From: Marinomonas sp. SBI8L
GTDB lineage: Bacteria > Pseudomonadota > Gammaproteobacteria > Pseudomonadales > Marinomonadaceae
Assembly: GCF_001624705.1 (NCBI RefSeq)
Contig: NZ_JSEO01000014.1
Span: 1-64,000 of the forward strand
Direction: 5' to 3'
Length of the DNA: 64,000 nucleotides
In this document: positions 49,299 to 59,173 of the stretch, in pieces
How the letters are laid out: the number at the start of each line of letters is the position of its first letter
Numbering within the stretch: position 1 is the stretch's first letter
Translations under genes and position numbers: made by a program
The notes under the pieces: model-generated
The model's input: only the letters and a program-made list of their open reading frames with translations
Databases searched by the model: none
What the model was told of the DNA's origin: nothing

Positions 49299-51617
49299 TT
49301 AAAATGTAGTCCCTAGCTGAAATTGAAAAGCATCCATATCATCACCAGTTTTAGCATTTAACGCTCTTGCTAAGTTAAATGATAATGGTGCAATAGGTGT
49401 TACCCAAGTCCAACTAAAACCAGCACTAAAGCGAATTTCGGCAAGATCTACACCTTCATTACAACCTGTATTACCACTATAACAGTTATCAGTAAAAACG
49501 TTACCTGCATCTATAAAAAAGGCAGTACGTACAGATTTATGATCTTCAACCATAGGCATTGGAAAAATAAATTCAGCAGTACCTGTTATAGAAATATTCC
49601 CACCTAAAGCATCAGGTGTTTCAGATGAAGTACTTGGATAAGAGTTCAAAGGCCCGAGAGATGAGCTATCAAAGCCCCTTACAGAATAAACCCCACCTGC
49701 ATAATAGTTCTCATAAAAGGGGAGTTGCTCAGAATCACCATAGCCAAACCCATAACCTAACTTACCTTTTAATCTTAGCAACCATAAATTTGAGCCATTA
49801 AGATTCCAGTACCTCTGAGAGTTCAAATCTAACTTACCATATTCTTGATCGCTAATAGGCGTCGCTAAACTTAAACTCAAACGTGTTGAGTACCCTTGTG
49901 TTGGCAACATACCGCCCACTAGGTCACTATCACTCCAAGTAATACTACCAATAACATCATCAAAATTATTGCCATGTTGATTAACATAATCACTGGTTTC
50001 ATTTGATGGGTCTGTCCCCAGTCTTACTTTAGTTTCCTTAGCAGTTACACCAAAAGTTAACCTTTGGGTATCTGAAATGGGGTAACCAAATCTTACCGTT
50101 GCCCCTAAACTATCAAGACTATAATCTTCAACCTCATCATCTTCATCATAATCTGTGGTTTTATAAAACACATCAAAACCACGGCTAATGCCATCAACAG
50201 TAAAGAATGGATTATCATAAGATAAAGTGTAAGCTTTTTTAGTATCAGAAGTACTAATATTAAAAGAGGCCTTGTTACCCGTACCTAGAAAGTTACGTTT
50301 GGAAATACCAAAACCAAGCTGCATACCATCCCCTTCAGAGTAACCAATACTCGCTTGGATGCTGCCAGATGGTTGCTCCTCTACAGAGATATCAATATCA
50401 ACTTGGTCACTGCTTCCCTTAACAGGAATAGTTCTTAAAGAAACCTCACCAAAATAACCTAATCGTTCAATACGTCTTTTCGATTGCTGAATACTTGAGT
50501 GGTTAGCTAAACTTCCTTCGAATTGCACCATTTGACGACGCAATACTTCATCTCTGGTTTCTGAATTACCCGAAAAGTTAATTCGTCTAACATAAACCTT
50601 AGGCCCAGGTGTCACGTGATAAATTAACTTAACTTTATCACCCTCCAATTTTTCAGGAATAATATTTACTTTGGTAAACAAATATCCATGATCACCTAAT
50701 AATGCTGACACGGCTTCCAGGTCTTTTGTTGCTCTAGCTCTAGAAAAAACATCACCTTCTTCTTGGGTTATTTTTTCAAATATTTCAGACTCTTCTAAAA
50801 CTAGCTCACCATTCAATGCAACTTCATCAATAAAATATTGAGGCCCTTCCTCGATATTAATAACAATATAAACATCTTGTTTGTCTTGGGATAAGCTTAC
50901 TTGACTAGAGACAATTTCAAAATCTAGGAAGCCACGATCCAAATAATAGCTTTTCAAATTATCTAAGTCTGCCTGGATTTTAGGCTTAGCGTATTCATCA
51001 CCTGAACCAAATGGATTAAAAAAGCCAGTTTCCATTGACAGGAAGTCTTTAGTAATCTCTTCTTCAGTAAAAAATTGATTACCAATTACATTTAAATGCA
51101 CAATTTTAGCGGTTTCACCTTCGTCAATATTGATGGTGACACCCACTCTATTTCTTGGCATCTCTTCAGTAATCACTTCCACATCAGCATTATAGCGTCC
51201 AAGCGCATAATATTGGCGCTGTAACTCTTGCTGAATTTGATTCAAGGTATCTGGCTTATAAAACTCTCCCACCTCTAACGAAGAACGCGTTAAACCCTTT
51301 TCTAGATCTTCTGTTGGTATCAAGTCATTCCCTTCAATGACAAGCAAACCAATAGAAGGCCTCTCTAATACTTCAAAAGTCAGTACACCCTGATCTTCGT
51401 AGACCTGAATATCGCTAAAAAAGCCGGATGTAAATAAGGTCTGGATAGCATCATGAACAGATTCATACTGATACTCTACACCCTCTTCATAACCTATCAT
51501 TTCAAATGCCCTTGCATCAGGCACTTGTAACAAACCATTTATTTGGACTTGAGAAACACTTTTAGAAATCGCCGGTAAACTCAAACACATTAGACATAAG
51601 GTAAAAACAAACTTCAC
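49299..51617 (-). CDS. bamA: Outer membrane protein assembly factor BamA
   Basis: BamA is the core of the BAM complex that folds beta-barrel proteins into the outer membrane. The 772-residue precursor has a signal peptide (~1-18), five POTRA domains (~20-415), and a 16-strand barrel ending in the aromatic Phe. The lid motif is visible as VRGFDSSSLGP. The start is GTG at 51617 with GAGAGG six bases upstream. It follows rseP and precedes skp. Confidence 0.97.
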   Translation of the reverse strand: MKFVFTLCLMCLSLPAISKSVSQVQINGLLQVPDARAFEMIGYEEGVEYQYESVHDAIQTLFTSGFFSDIQVYEDQGVLTFEVLERPSIGLLVIEGNDLIPTEDLEKGLTRSSLEVGEFYKPDTLNQIQQELQRQYYALGRYNADVEVITEEMPRNRVGVTINIDEGETAKIVHLNVIGNQFFTEEEITKDFLSMETGFFNPFGSGDEYAKPKIQADLDNLKSYYLDRGFLDFEIVSSQVSLSQDKQDVYIVINIEEGPQYFIDEVALNGELVLEESEIFEKITQEEGDVFSRARATKDLEAVSALLGDHGYLFTKVNIIPEKLEGDKVKLIYHVTPGPKVYVRRINFSGNSETRDEVLRRQMVQFEGSLANHSSIQQSKRRIERLGYFGEVSLRTIPVKGSSDQVDIDISVEEQPSGSIQASIGYSEGDGMQLGFGISKRNFLGTGNKASFNISTSDTKKAYTLSYDNPFFTVDGISRGFDVFYKTTDYDEDDEVEDYSLDSLGATVRFGYPISDTQRLTFGVTAKETKVRLGTDPSNETSDYVNQHGNNFDDVIGSITWSDSDLVGGMLPTQGYSTRLSLSLATPISDQEYGKLDLNSQRYWNLNGSNLWLLRLKGKLGYGFGYGDSEQLPFYENYYAGGVYSVRGFDSSSLGPLNSYPSTSSETPDALGGNISITGTAEFIFPMPMVEDHKSVRTAFFIDAGNVFTDNCYSGNTGCNEGVDLAEIRFSAGFSWTWVTPIAPLSFNLARALNAKTGDDMDAFQFQLGTTF

Positions 51618-51628
51618 TCACAACCTCT

Positions 51629-52975
51629 CTACAAACGGGCGATATCATTAAAAATAGCGACCAACATCAAAGCGAATAACATAGAAGCTCCGATACGATA
51701 AGCTAGATATTGAACTTTTTCTGAGACTGGCTTTCTACGCACGGCCTCAACAAAATAAAACAGCAAATGACCACCGTCCAATACAGGAATAGGTAGCAAG
51801 TTAAGTACTCCAAGACTAATACTCAAGTAAGCCATAAACTGTAAAAATGATTGCAAGCCAGACTCAGCAGATGCACTTGCAACCTTAGCAATAGTAATTG
51901 GGCCAGATAAGTTATCAATTGAGATCAATCCCTTAATCATCTTATAAATAGATAACAAGGTTAAATTGATCATTTGACCAGAGCGATCGACCCCATAAGC
52001 AATTGACTCAAAAAAACCATACTGAGTTTCTTTATACCAAGATGCGTCCAACACAACTGGCTTTACCATCAAACCGACATAACCTGTCGCCACTCCCTCT
52101 ACATCCCTTGAGTTTGGCGTTAGCATAAGGTTTATTTCTTGATTATCTCGCAGCAAAGTGACTGACAAAGCCTGCAACGGGCTCTTTTGCACTATATTGA
52201 CAAATTCTTGCCAGTCCTCAATTAAATTATCATCAACCTTAACGACCCTATCATTCTCTTTAAGCCCGGCTAATTCAGCTGCGCCATCAGATAAGACTTT
52301 ATCGACGATTGCAGGCATTTGAGGTCGCTTAGGAGTTAATCCTAACTCATTGATAAGTCCTGCTGGCTCTGAATCTGACAACCAAGCTTGCAACTGGAAA
52401 TCAGACTCAACTTCAGTCGAACTTCCCTTGGGAATATATCTAAAGGAATAACTACCTGTTTGCCCAATTAAATTTGCAAGTGCAAGATTCACCTGTTGCC
52501 AAGATGCGACGTTATCACCGTTTATCCAAGTAATTTCATCACCAGCCTGCAAACTTGATTGAGCAATAATTGAATCTGCTTTTATCCCACCAACTATTGG
52601 CGTAACCGTTTGAATCCCCTGAAGCGCAACTACTGCATAAAGAATAATTGCCAACAAAAAGTTAGCTAAGGGCCCTGCTGCAACAATAGCAATACGTTGC
52701 CAAACCGTTTTATTGTTAAATGCCTCATGTTTTTGCGTATCAGGTACATCACCTTCTCGCTCATCCAACATTCTGACGTATCCACCAAGAGGAATAAGCG
52801 CCAAAGTGAATTCAGTGCCGAGGCGATTTACCCATTTAAAAATTGGCTTACCAAAACCAACTGAAAACCTAAGCACCTTCACACCACAAGCACGCGCTAC
52901 TATATAGTGACCGAACTCATGGAAGGTTATAAGCACACCTAAAGCAACAATAATGGACAGTACACTCTGAATCAC
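51629..52975 (-). CDS. rseP: RIP zinc metalloprotease RseP
   Basis: The intramembrane site-2 protease cleaves anti-sigma factor RseA and clears signal peptides. The 448-residue protein has the catalytic HEFGH in the first helix (LITFHEFGHYIVARACGVKV), two PDZ domains (around LQAGDEITWINGDN and AGLKENDRVVKVDDN), and the LDG motif in PIPVLDGGHLLFYF. The start is GTG at 52975 with AAGG upstream, overlapping the dxr stop by 4 bases. Confidence 0.96.
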   Translation of the reverse strand: MIQSVLSIIVALGVLITFHEFGHYIVARACGVKVLRFSVGFGKPIFKWVNRLGTEFTLALIPLGGYVRMLDEREGDVPDTQKHEAFNNKTVWQRIAIVAAGPLANFLLAIILYAVVALQGIQTVTPIVGGIKADSIIAQSSLQAGDEITWINGDNVASWQQVNLALANLIGQTGSYSFRYIPKGSSTEVESDFQLQAWLSDSEPAGLINELGLTPKRPQMPAIVDKVLSDGAAELAGLKENDRVVKVDDNLIEDWQEFVNIVQKSPLQALSVTLLRDNQEINLMLTPNSRDVEGVATGYVGLMVKPVVLDASWYKETQYGFFESIAYGVDRSGQMINLTLLSIYKMIKGLISIDNLSGPITIAKVASASAESGLQSFLQFMAYLSISLGVLNLLPIPVLDGGHLLFYFVEAVRRKPVSEKVQYLAYRIGASMLFALMLVAIFNDIARL

Positions 52976-54147
52976 AAAAACGCCTTAGAATTAATAACAT
53001 CATTTGCTTTTTGACGCGCCACTTTATCAGCATCAAATACAGCTTCCAAATCTGTGACAGGGAAAACAGCAGTTTGTTCAAGCACTTCGGTATTTATTTT
53101 GGCAATATCCAAAAAACCAATACGTTTGTTCAAAAAAGCATCTACTGCTATTTCGTTTGCTGCATTCAAACTAGCCATCGCAGTGCCACCTATATACCAA
53201 GCATCAGCAGCAAGTCTCAGATTAGGAAATTTATCTAAATCAGGTTTTGAAAAGTCTAGCTGGGCAATTTCAAACAAATTTAACGGCTCAACTCGGGTTG
53301 TAATTCGCTCAGGCCAGGTCATGCCATAAGCAATAGGCACCTTCATATCAGGGTTACCCATTTGAGCAATGACAGATCCATCATCATAAGAAACCATTGA
53401 GTGAATAATACTTTGAGGATGAATTACCACCTCAATATCATCAGGCTCCACATCAAATAACCAGCAAGCCTCAATGAGCTCCAACCCCTTATTCATCATA
53501 CTAGCGGAATCAACAGAGATTTTACGCCCCATAGACCAATTTGGATGCTTACATGCCTGCTCAGGCGTCACAGATAGCATTTCTTCATTACTGAAGTTTC
53601 TAAATGGGCCGCCTGACGCTGTTAATAAAATCTTATCAACTGATCTTTTTATCGCACCAGACTCATTTTGAGGAAGACACTGATAGATTGCATTATGCTC
53701 GCTATCAATCGGCATTAAAGTGACATTATGCTTAGCAACTTCATCCATAAAAAGCTTGCCAGCAGTGACAAGAGATTCTTTATTCGCCAACAAAACTCGC
53801 TTACCTGCACGAATAGCAGATAAAGTAGAAGTTAAGCCAGCAAAACCAACAATAGCAGCAACAACCTGATCCACATTAGATTCAGATGCAATTTCAGTCA
53901 TAGCTTCAGCACTACAATCAAACTGAATAGGTAAATTGGGGCAGGCATGAGCAACAGCATCTCGCGCCTTTTCAGAACCCATAACAACGCGTTCAGGTTG
54001 AAATTCATGACAAATTTCAACCATACGCTCAACACTTTCATTTGCTGCAGCCGAAATTAGTTTAAACTTATCAGGATGCTGAGAAATTAAATCGAGCGTA
54101 CTTGAGCCAATCGAACCAGTCGCACCCAAGAGACAAATATTTTGCAT
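52972..54147 (-). CDS. dxr: 1-deoxy-D-xylulose-5-phosphate reductoisomerase
   Basis: It catalyses the first committed step of the MEP isoprenoid pathway (NADPH). The NADPH loop LLGATGSIGSSTLD is at the N-terminus, the metal site around MPIDSEHNAIYQCL, and SASMMNKGLE follows. An ATG at 54156 also opens the frame, but the one at 54147 (MQNICLLG, GGGA eight bases upstream, TAATG overlap with cdsA) matches the family and gives 391 aa. Confidence 0.96.
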   Translation of the reverse strand: MQNICLLGATGSIGSSTLDLISQHPDKFKLISAAANESVERMVEICHEFQPERVVMGSEKARDAVAHACPNLPIQFDCSAEAMTEIASESNVDQVVAAIVGFAGLTSTLSAIRAGKRVLLANKESLVTAGKLFMDEVAKHNVTLMPIDSEHNAIYQCLPQNESGAIKRSVDKILLTASGGPFRNFSNEEMLSVTPEQACKHPNWSMGRKISVDSASMMNKGLELIEACWLFDVEPDDIEVVIHPQSIIHSMVSYDDGSVIAQMGNPDMKVPIAYGMTWPERITTRVEPLNLFEIAQLDFSKPDLDKFPNLRLAADAWYIGGTAMASLNAANEIAVDAFLNKRIGFLDIAKINTEVLEQTAVFPVTDLEAVFDADKVARQKANDVINSKAFL

Positions 54148-54950
54148 TAGAGCCATCCCACGTTCATCATGAGCAATACAAAAATAGGTGCTGCAGAAGT
54201 AACGCTATCTATTCGGTCCATTACACCACCATGACCAGGTATAAGACTACTTGAGTCTTTCAAACCTTCGTGCCTTTTAAACAGGCTTTCCGTTAAATCA
54301 CCCAACACAGAGACAGCTACTGTTACTAAACCTACGGCAGACAAAATAAGAGTTTGAGCCAAAGCAAGCTCCTGGTAAGAGGCAAAGACAAAAAGCCCTA
54401 CTTGAGTTACAACAAGGCCACCAATTACACCTTCCCAAGATTTCCCTGGACTTACATGTCGCGCTAATTTTCGCTTACCAAGCAATCGCCCAGTGAAATA
54501 AGCACCAGTATCTGCTCCCCAAATAAGTGCCATAAGCAAAATCAAGTAAGTAATAAACTGATCACCCTGTTTTATTACTGCCAACGCACACCAAGTTGTT
54601 AGCAAAATACTTAAACCAAATGACAACCTTAAGAAGCGCCCCTTCCAAGCCTTCATTTCAGGGTAAGCAATAACCCAGTAGAGTGCGAAGCACCAAAGTA
54701 CAGGCGTAATCCACAACATAGCCCGTTGCAGATCAAAAATAGCAACACCATAAGATAAGGTTGCAACCATACCAGCAAAAGCAATACGTGTTTGTTGCCG
54801 AGTAATACCTGAAAGCCTTGCCCATTCCCAAGCAGCTACAACTAGCACAGCACCAGTGAAAAGCATAAAACCGATTTTATTAAAGGTAATAACAACATAG
54901 ACAAACACAATTGCCATAACAATGGCACTAAGCACTCTAGGTAAAAGCAT
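54147..54950 (-). CDS. cdsA: Phosphatidate cytidylyltransferase
   Basis: It makes CDP-diacylglycerol, the precursor of all phospholipids, including the substrate of PssA at 2 kb. The 267-residue protein has about eight membrane helices and the C-terminal signature around SVLGDLTESLFKRHEGLKDS and LIPGHGGVMDRIDS. It lies 2 bases after uppS and overlaps dxr by 1 base. Confidence 0.96.
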   Translation of the reverse strand: MLLPRVLSAIVMAIVFVYVVITFNKIGFMLFTGAVLVVAAWEWARLSGITRQQTRIAFAGMVATLSYGVAIFDLQRAMLWITPVLWCFALYWVIAYPEMKAWKGRFLRLSFGLSILLTTWCALAVIKQGDQFITYLILLMALIWGADTGAYFTGRLLGKRKLARHVSPGKSWEGVIGGLVVTQVGLFVFASYQELALAQTLILSAVGLVTVAVSVLGDLTESLFKRHEGLKDSSSLIPGHGGVMDRIDSVTSAAPIFVLLMMNVGWL

Positions 54951-54952
54951 AA

Positions 54953-55699
54953 TTATCGACCGCCATAACGTCTTTGGCGCTGCTGATAAAGATCAATCGC
55001 ATACTGAAAATCGTCAGCATTAAAATCAGGCCAAAGAACAGGTAAAAAAACAAACTCCGAATAGGCTGCCTGCCATAACAAGAAGTTACTAATACGCTCC
55101 TCACCCGAGGTTCGTATAATAAGGTCTGGGTCAGGAAGATCTGAAAGGTAAAGTTGATCTGAAATCGCATTTTCATCTATTTGTTCAATAGACAAATCAC
55201 CCTCAATCACTTTTTTACAAAGTTGACGCGCTGCTTGAGTGATATCACCACGCCCACCGTAATTTGCAGCAATAACTAATTGCATCCCTTCATTAGTTTG
55301 AGTTTGTTGCTCTGTGTAGGCAATTTGCGCTCGTAAACTAGCACTAAAACCTGACACATCACCCATCACCCTAAGTCGAATATTGTGCTCATGCATGCGC
55401 TTTAACTCTTTTTTCAAAGAGCGCATAAACAACATCATAAGAGCATCAACTTCTGCTTTAGGCCGTTTCCAATTTTCGCTAGAAAAGGCAAATAACGTTA
55501 GCACCTTTACACCAGTCTTTGCAGAAGCCTCTACAATACGGCGCACAGCCGTAGCACCAGCCTTATGGCCAGCAAGACTTGGTAAAAACTTTCGTTTAGC
55601 CCAGCGATTGTTACCATCCATAATTATGGCAATATGGGCAGGAATATTTTCTGCCACTTCCATAGAATGGCTAAGTTCGTCGTTTGACGATCCAGACAT
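54953..55699 (-). CDS. uppS: Undecaprenyl diphosphate synthase
   Basis: The cis-prenyltransferase makes the C55 carrier for peptidoglycan and O-antigen. The 248 aa include the catalytic Asp in IAIIMDGNNRWAK, LFAFSSENWKRP and the end block DLIIRTSGEERISNFLLWQA. A TTG at 55705 opens the frame. The ATG at 55699 has AAGG eight bases upstream and is preferred. cdsA follows after 2 bases. Confidence 0.96.
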   Translation of the reverse strand: MSGSSNDELSHSMEVAENIPAHIAIIMDGNNRWAKRKFLPSLAGHKAGATAVRRIVEASAKTGVKVLTLFAFSSENWKRPKAEVDALMMLFMRSLKKELKRMHEHNIRLRVMGDVSGFSASLRAQIAYTEQQTQTNEGMQLVIAANYGGRGDITQAARQLCKKVIEGDLSIEQIDENAISDQLYLSDLPDPDLIIRTSGEERISNFLLWQAAYSEFVFLPVLWPDFNADDFQYAIDLYQQRQRRYGGR

Positions 55700-55733
55700 A
55701 CGCAAAACCTTATTTTAAAGAAAAACACTTAAA

Positions 55734-55755
55734 GGAGCCCTAAGGGCTCCATTAA
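55734..55755 (-). terminator. Weak terminator hairpin after frr
   Basis: GGAGCCC-TAA-GGGCTCC is a perfect 7-bp stem, 11 bases past the frr stop. The T-run on the minus strand is short (TTTAAG), so partial termination or mRNA stabilisation is more likely. Confidence 0.5.
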
Positions 55756-55760
55756 GTTTT

Positions 55761-56318
55761 TTAGATTGCCATTAGGTCTTTTTCTTTTTTAGCCAAGCGA
55801 TCTTCCACTTCAGCAACATACTTATCAGTCAGTTTTTGCACCAAGTCTTGTGCACGACGCTCTTCATCTTCAGAGATTTCTTTCTCTTTTACCAAAGACT
55901 TAAAGTTAGCATTCGCATCACGACGGATATTTCGGATAGACACACGCGCACTCTCAGCTTCTGCTTTTGCTTGCTTAAAGTAGTTTTTACGAGTCTCTTC
56001 AGTCAAAGCTGGCATAGGAATACGAATCAGACCACCAGTAGTAGAAGGATTTAAGCCTAAATCTGACTTCATGATTGCTTTTTCGATTTCAGGCACTAAG
56101 TTTTTCTCCCATGGAGAAATACCCAAAGTACGAGCATCTTCTACAGTAATATTTGCAACCTGGCTAAGAGGTGTATCTGAGCCATAATAATCAACACGAA
56201 CTGAATCTAAAATACTTGGGTGAGCACGACCAGTACGGATCTTTTTAAATGCTGTCTCTACCGCAGTGATAGATTTTCCCATACGCTCTTCAGAGTCTAA
56301 CAAAATTTCATCAATCAT
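55761..56318 (-). CDS. frr: Ribosome recycling factor
   Basis: It splits post-termination ribosomes with EF-G. The 185 residues, the normal length, begin in the [17 protein letters not shown] pattern, with the conserved [12 protein letters not shown] and [11 protein letters not shown] blocks in the three-helix bundle. GAG six bases before the ATG supports the start. It lies 7 bases after pyrH. Confidence 0.97.
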   Translation of the reverse strand: MIDEILLDSEERMGKSITAVETAFKKIRTGRAHPSILDSVRVDYYGSDTPLSQVANITVEDARTLGISPWEKNLVPEIEKAIMKSDLGLNPSTTGGLIRIPMPALTEETRKNYFKQAKAEAESARVSIRNIRRDANANFKSLVKEKEISEDEERRAQDLVQKLTDKYVAEVEDRLAKKEKDLMAI

Positions 56319-56325
56319 AACTTTC

Positions 56326-57048
56326 TCACTTAATTAGTGTGCCTTCATTGCTACCCACAATTACATTAATGAGTGCGCCTGGCTTATTCATATTAAATAC
56401 ACGTATTGGCATATGGTGATCGCGAGTCAAGCATATTGCAGTTAAGTCCATGACTCCTAATTGTTTTTCCAATACTTCGTCATAGTTTAATGTATCATAT
56501 TTAACAGCATCTGGATCTTTCATTGGATCAGCAGAATAAACACCATCTACTTTAGTCGCTTTTAGAACGACATCAGCATCAATTTCAATACCACGTAAAC
56601 ATGCAGCAGAGTCTGTCGTGAAGAATGGGTTACCTGTGCCTGCAGAGAAAATCAGCACATCACCTTCTTTCATCAAACGCATAGCACGTCGACGATCATA
56701 AGGCTCAACTATCCCTGTCATAGTAATTGCAGACATAACACGTGTTGTAATATTTGCTCTTTCGAGTGCATCACGCATTGCCAAGGCATTCATAACCGTT
56801 GCTAGCATACCCATATGGTCACCAGTCACACGATCCATCCCAGCTTCACTTAACGCTTGTCCACGAAATAAGTTACCACCACCAATAACAATACCAACTT
56901 CAACACCTATACCACGTAATTGGCCAATCTCAAGCGCAATTCTATTCAATACTTTAGGGTCGATACCAAACTTTTCGTCCCCCATTAAAGCTTCACCACT
57001 TAGCTTTAACAAAATTCTTTTATAATTGGCGTTTTTTTCAATCGGCAT
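56326..57048 (-). CDS. pyrH: UMP kinase
   Basis: It phosphorylates UMP to UDP, upstream of PyrG in CTP supply. The 240-residue amino-acid-kinase-fold protein has [22 protein letters not shown] and [18 protein letters not shown] at 57054 opens the frame, but GGAG lies seven bases before ATG 57048. It is separated from tsf by a terminator. Confidence 0.97.
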   Translation of the reverse strand: MPIEKNANYKRILLKLSGEALMGDEKFGIDPKVLNRIALEIGQLRGIGVEVGIVIGGGNLFRGQALSEAGMDRVTGDHMGMLATVMNALAMRDALERANITTRVMSAITMTGIVEPYDRRRAMRLMKEGDVLIFSAGTGNPFFTTDSAACLRGIEIDADVVLKATKVDGVYSADPMKDPDAVKYDTLNYDEVLEKQLGVMDLTAICLTRDHHMPIRVFNMNKPGALINVIVGSNEGTLIK

Positions 57049-57136
57049 ACTCAATCTCCGGTAATGGCATTGTTAATATTCAGGCAAAAAAATCAGCCTG
57101 ATATAAAATATTCACCTTTGTAAGATGTATATTTAT

Positions 57137-57164
57137 AAAAAAGGGCAGTCTAGCTGCCCTTTTT
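57137..57164 (-). terminator. Terminator after tsf
   Basis: AAAAAGGGCAG and CTGCCCTTTTT form a perfect 11-bp stem around TCTAG, with six Ts on the minus strand, 21 bases past the tsf stop and about 90 bases before pyrH. Confidence 0.9.
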
Positions 57165-57184
57165 ATGAAGTCGATCAGCTAGGA

Positions 57185-58045
57185 TTAACCTTTAAGCTGA
57201 GCCGCAACTTCTGCAGCAAAATCAACTTCTTCAACTTCAATACCTTCACCTACTTCAAGGCGAACGAAAGAAGTGATAGTTGCGCCAGCATCTTTAGCCA
57301 ATTGACCCACTTTAACATCTGGGTTTTTAACGAAAGGCTGTTCAACTAGGCTGTTTTCAGCCAAGAATTTCTTCATACGACCAACAATCATTTTATCAAC
57401 GATTTCAGCTGGTTTGCCTGCCATATCTGGCTGAGCACGGATAATTTCTTCTTCTTTTGCTAGAACATCAGCAGGCATATCTTCACCGCGTACAACGCGT
57501 GGAGCAACAGCTGCAACGTGCATAGCAACATCTTTAGCTAGTTCATCAGAACCATTTTCCAGCTGAGTCAATACAGCAATTTGACCGTTACCGTGTAGAT
57601 AACCGCTTACCAAGCCACCTTCAACTACAACAGCACGACGAGGCGCGATGTTTTCACCGATCTTCTGAACAAGCACTTCACGCAACTCGCCAATTTCACC
57701 AGCTAAAAGCGCTTCCATGTTTGTTTCTTTTGTTTCAAAAACAACATCAGCCACTTTCTCAGCGAAAGCACCAAAACTATCATCACGAGTCGCGAAGTCA
57801 GTTTCAGCATTAACTTCAACCAAGATGCCGTAAGAGTTATCAGGCGCAACGCGCATAACCAAACGACCTTCAGCGGCAGTACGACCAGCTTTTTTAGCTG
57901 CCTTCATGCCACTTGTTTTACGCAATTCTTCAATTGCTAGCTCAATATCGCCACCAGCAGCTGTCAGTGCTTTTTTGCACTCCATCATGCCAAGAGCGGT
58001 ACGCTCACGTAATTCTTTTACCATTGCCGCAGTTACTGCTGCCAT
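57185..58045 (-). CDS. tsf: Elongation factor Ts
   Basis: It recycles EF-Tu by exchanging GDP. The 286 residues have the N-terminal UBA-like module ([20 protein letters not shown]) and the core [14 protein letters not shown] (E. coli TDFVAKD). GAGGA precedes the ATG. It is cotranscribed with rpsB through an intergenic hairpin. Confidence 0.97.
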   Translation of the reverse strand: MAAVTAAMVKELRERTALGMMECKKALTAAGGDIELAIEELRKTSGMKAAKKAGRTAAEGRLVMRVAPDNSYGILVEVNAETDFATRDDSFGAFAEKVADVVFETKETNMEALLAGEIGELREVLVQKIGENIAPRRAVVVEGGLVSGYLHGNGQIAVLTQLENGSDELAKDVAMHVAAVAPRVVRGEDMPADVLAKEEEIIRAQPDMAGKPAEIVDKMIVGRMKKFLAENSLVEQPFVKNPDVKVGQLAKDAGATITSFVRLEVGEGIEVEEVDFAAEVAAQLKG

Positions 58046-58077
58046 TTGTAAATCCTCTTAATACGAATTTAAAATTT

Positions 58078-58105
58078 AAAAAAGGGGGCATTTAGGCCCC
58101 CCTTT
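58078..58105 (-). terminator. Hairpin in the rpsB-tsf gap (partial terminator)
   Basis: AAAGGGGGC and GCCCCCCTTT form a GC-rich stem (one bulged C) with an A/T loop, 20 bases past the rpsB stop, with six Ts following on the minus strand. E. coli also has an attenuating hairpin between rpsB and tsf. Confidence 0.75.
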
Positions 58106-58125
58106 CAAAATTAGGAAAGCCCTAA

Positions 58126-58863
58126 TTAGTTAGCTTCAGTTGCTTCGCTAACTTCAACAAACTCATCTGCAGATCCTGCAGCCGCACCGCGACCTTCAAG
58201 AACAGCATCAGCGAATGCAGTTACATACAACTGAACAGCGCGGATAGCGTCATCGTTAGCTGGGATTACATAATCAATGCCATCTGGGTTACTGTTAGTA
58301 TCAACAACACCGATTACTGGGATACCTAGCTTGTTAGCTTCTTTAATTGCGATGCGTTCGTGATCAACATCAACAACAAAAAGGATATCAGGAAGACCAC
58401 CCATATCCTTGATACCACCGATAGAAAGCTCAAGTTTTTCAAGCTCACGTGTGCGCATCAAAGCTTCTTTCTTAGTGATTTTTTCAAAAGTACCGTCGCC
58501 CATTTGAGTTTCAAGGTCACGTAGACGCTTGATAGAAGCACGGATAGTTTTGTAGTTGGTCAACATACCACCTAACCAACGGTGATTAACGTAAGGCATA
58601 GAAGAACGTTGAGCCTGTTCTTTCATTGTCTTAGACGCTGCACGCTTAGTACCAACGAACAAAACTTTGTTTTTGTTCTCTGCCATTTTCTTAACTAGCT
58701 CAAGCGCTTCGTTAAGAGCAGGTACAGTGTGCTCAAGGTTGATGATATGAATCTTGTTACGAGCACCAAAAATGAAAGGTTTCATTTTTGGGTTCCAGTA
58801 ACGAGTTTGGTGACCGAAGTGAGAGCCGACTTGTAAAAGGTCGCGCATAGAAACTGTAGGCAT
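58126..58863 (-). CDS. rpsB: 30S ribosomal protein S2
   Basis: It is part of the 30S subunit near the mRNA exit. The frame opens at 58893, but the family start [20 protein letters not shown] and AAGG eight bases upstream place it at 58863 (245 aa against 241 in E. coli). [16 protein letters not shown] and [12 protein letters not shown] are conserved. It is the first gene of a ~30-kb co-directional row and has a strong-looking promoter and long leader. Confidence 0.97.
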   Translation of the reverse strand: MPTVSMRDLLQVGSHFGHQTRYWNPKMKPFIFGARNKIHIINLEHTVPALNEALELVKKMAENKNKVLFVGTKRAASKTMKEQAQRSSMPYVNHRWLGGMLTNYKTIRASIKRLRDLETQMGDGTFEKITKKEALMRTRELEKLELSIGGIKDMGGLPDILFVVDVDHERIAIKEANKLGIPVIGVVDTNSNPDGIDYVIPANDDAIRAVQLYVTAFADAVLEGRGAAAGSADEFVEVSEATEAN

Positions 58864-58995
58864 AATAATATCCTTGTTTGGGTTGTTTATCACTTACCAA
58901 CCTACTACTCCAGCCAGACAAGGTTTAAAGCAACCATTGGCACCCCAGAAGCGGCAGTTAATTGTGGTAAGGTCGTTAAGGTTTATTTAATTAAA

Positions 58996-59023
58996 CTTGA
59001 ATCAAAAGCAATTAAGATTCAAG
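58996..59023 (-). promoter_or_regulatory. Hairpin at the 5' end of the predicted rpsB transcript
   Basis: On the minus strand CTTGAATC-N12-GATTCAAG is a perfect 8-bp stem beginning at about the first transcribed base predicted from the promoter at 59031-59059. It could protect the mRNA 5' end or take part in S2-mediated feedback. Confidence 0.4.
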
Positions 59024-59030
59024 CGGCGTG

Positions 59031-59059
59031 TTTATACCACAATTACAACACAATCAAAA
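59031..59059 (-). promoter_or_regulatory. Predicted rpsB-tsf promoter
   Basis: On the minus strand the -35 is TTTTGA (59054-59059), the spacer 17 bases and the -10 TATAAA (59031-59036), with TGG before the -10 (extended type). It is followed by a GC-rich discriminator (CACGCCGC), as in stringently controlled ribosomal promoters. The leader would be about 160 bases, as in E. coli. Confidence 0.65.
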
Positions 59060-59173
59060 GAAGATATTAGCTATGACCGTTTTTTCTTCTGTTTTTAGTC
59101 AGTAAAAAGAGGGAATATCCATGCCGTCTCATGTAGAATAGCAGGCATCTTAAATCAGACATCATTTTCTATC

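Larger units (their letters stand above)
58864..59173. other. 310-base divergent region between rpsB and map
   Basis: It holds the rpsB leader and promoter (minus strand) and, toward map, a possible -10 TAGAAT (59134-59139) on the plus strand, 35 bases before the map ATG. No gene is seen. Confidence 0.6.

Noticed and set aside
54937-55176. 79-codon frame on the minus strand within uppS
   Set aside because: It is out of frame inside the conserved C-terminal part of uppS. The hydrophobic content comes from T-rich codons of the overlapping gene.
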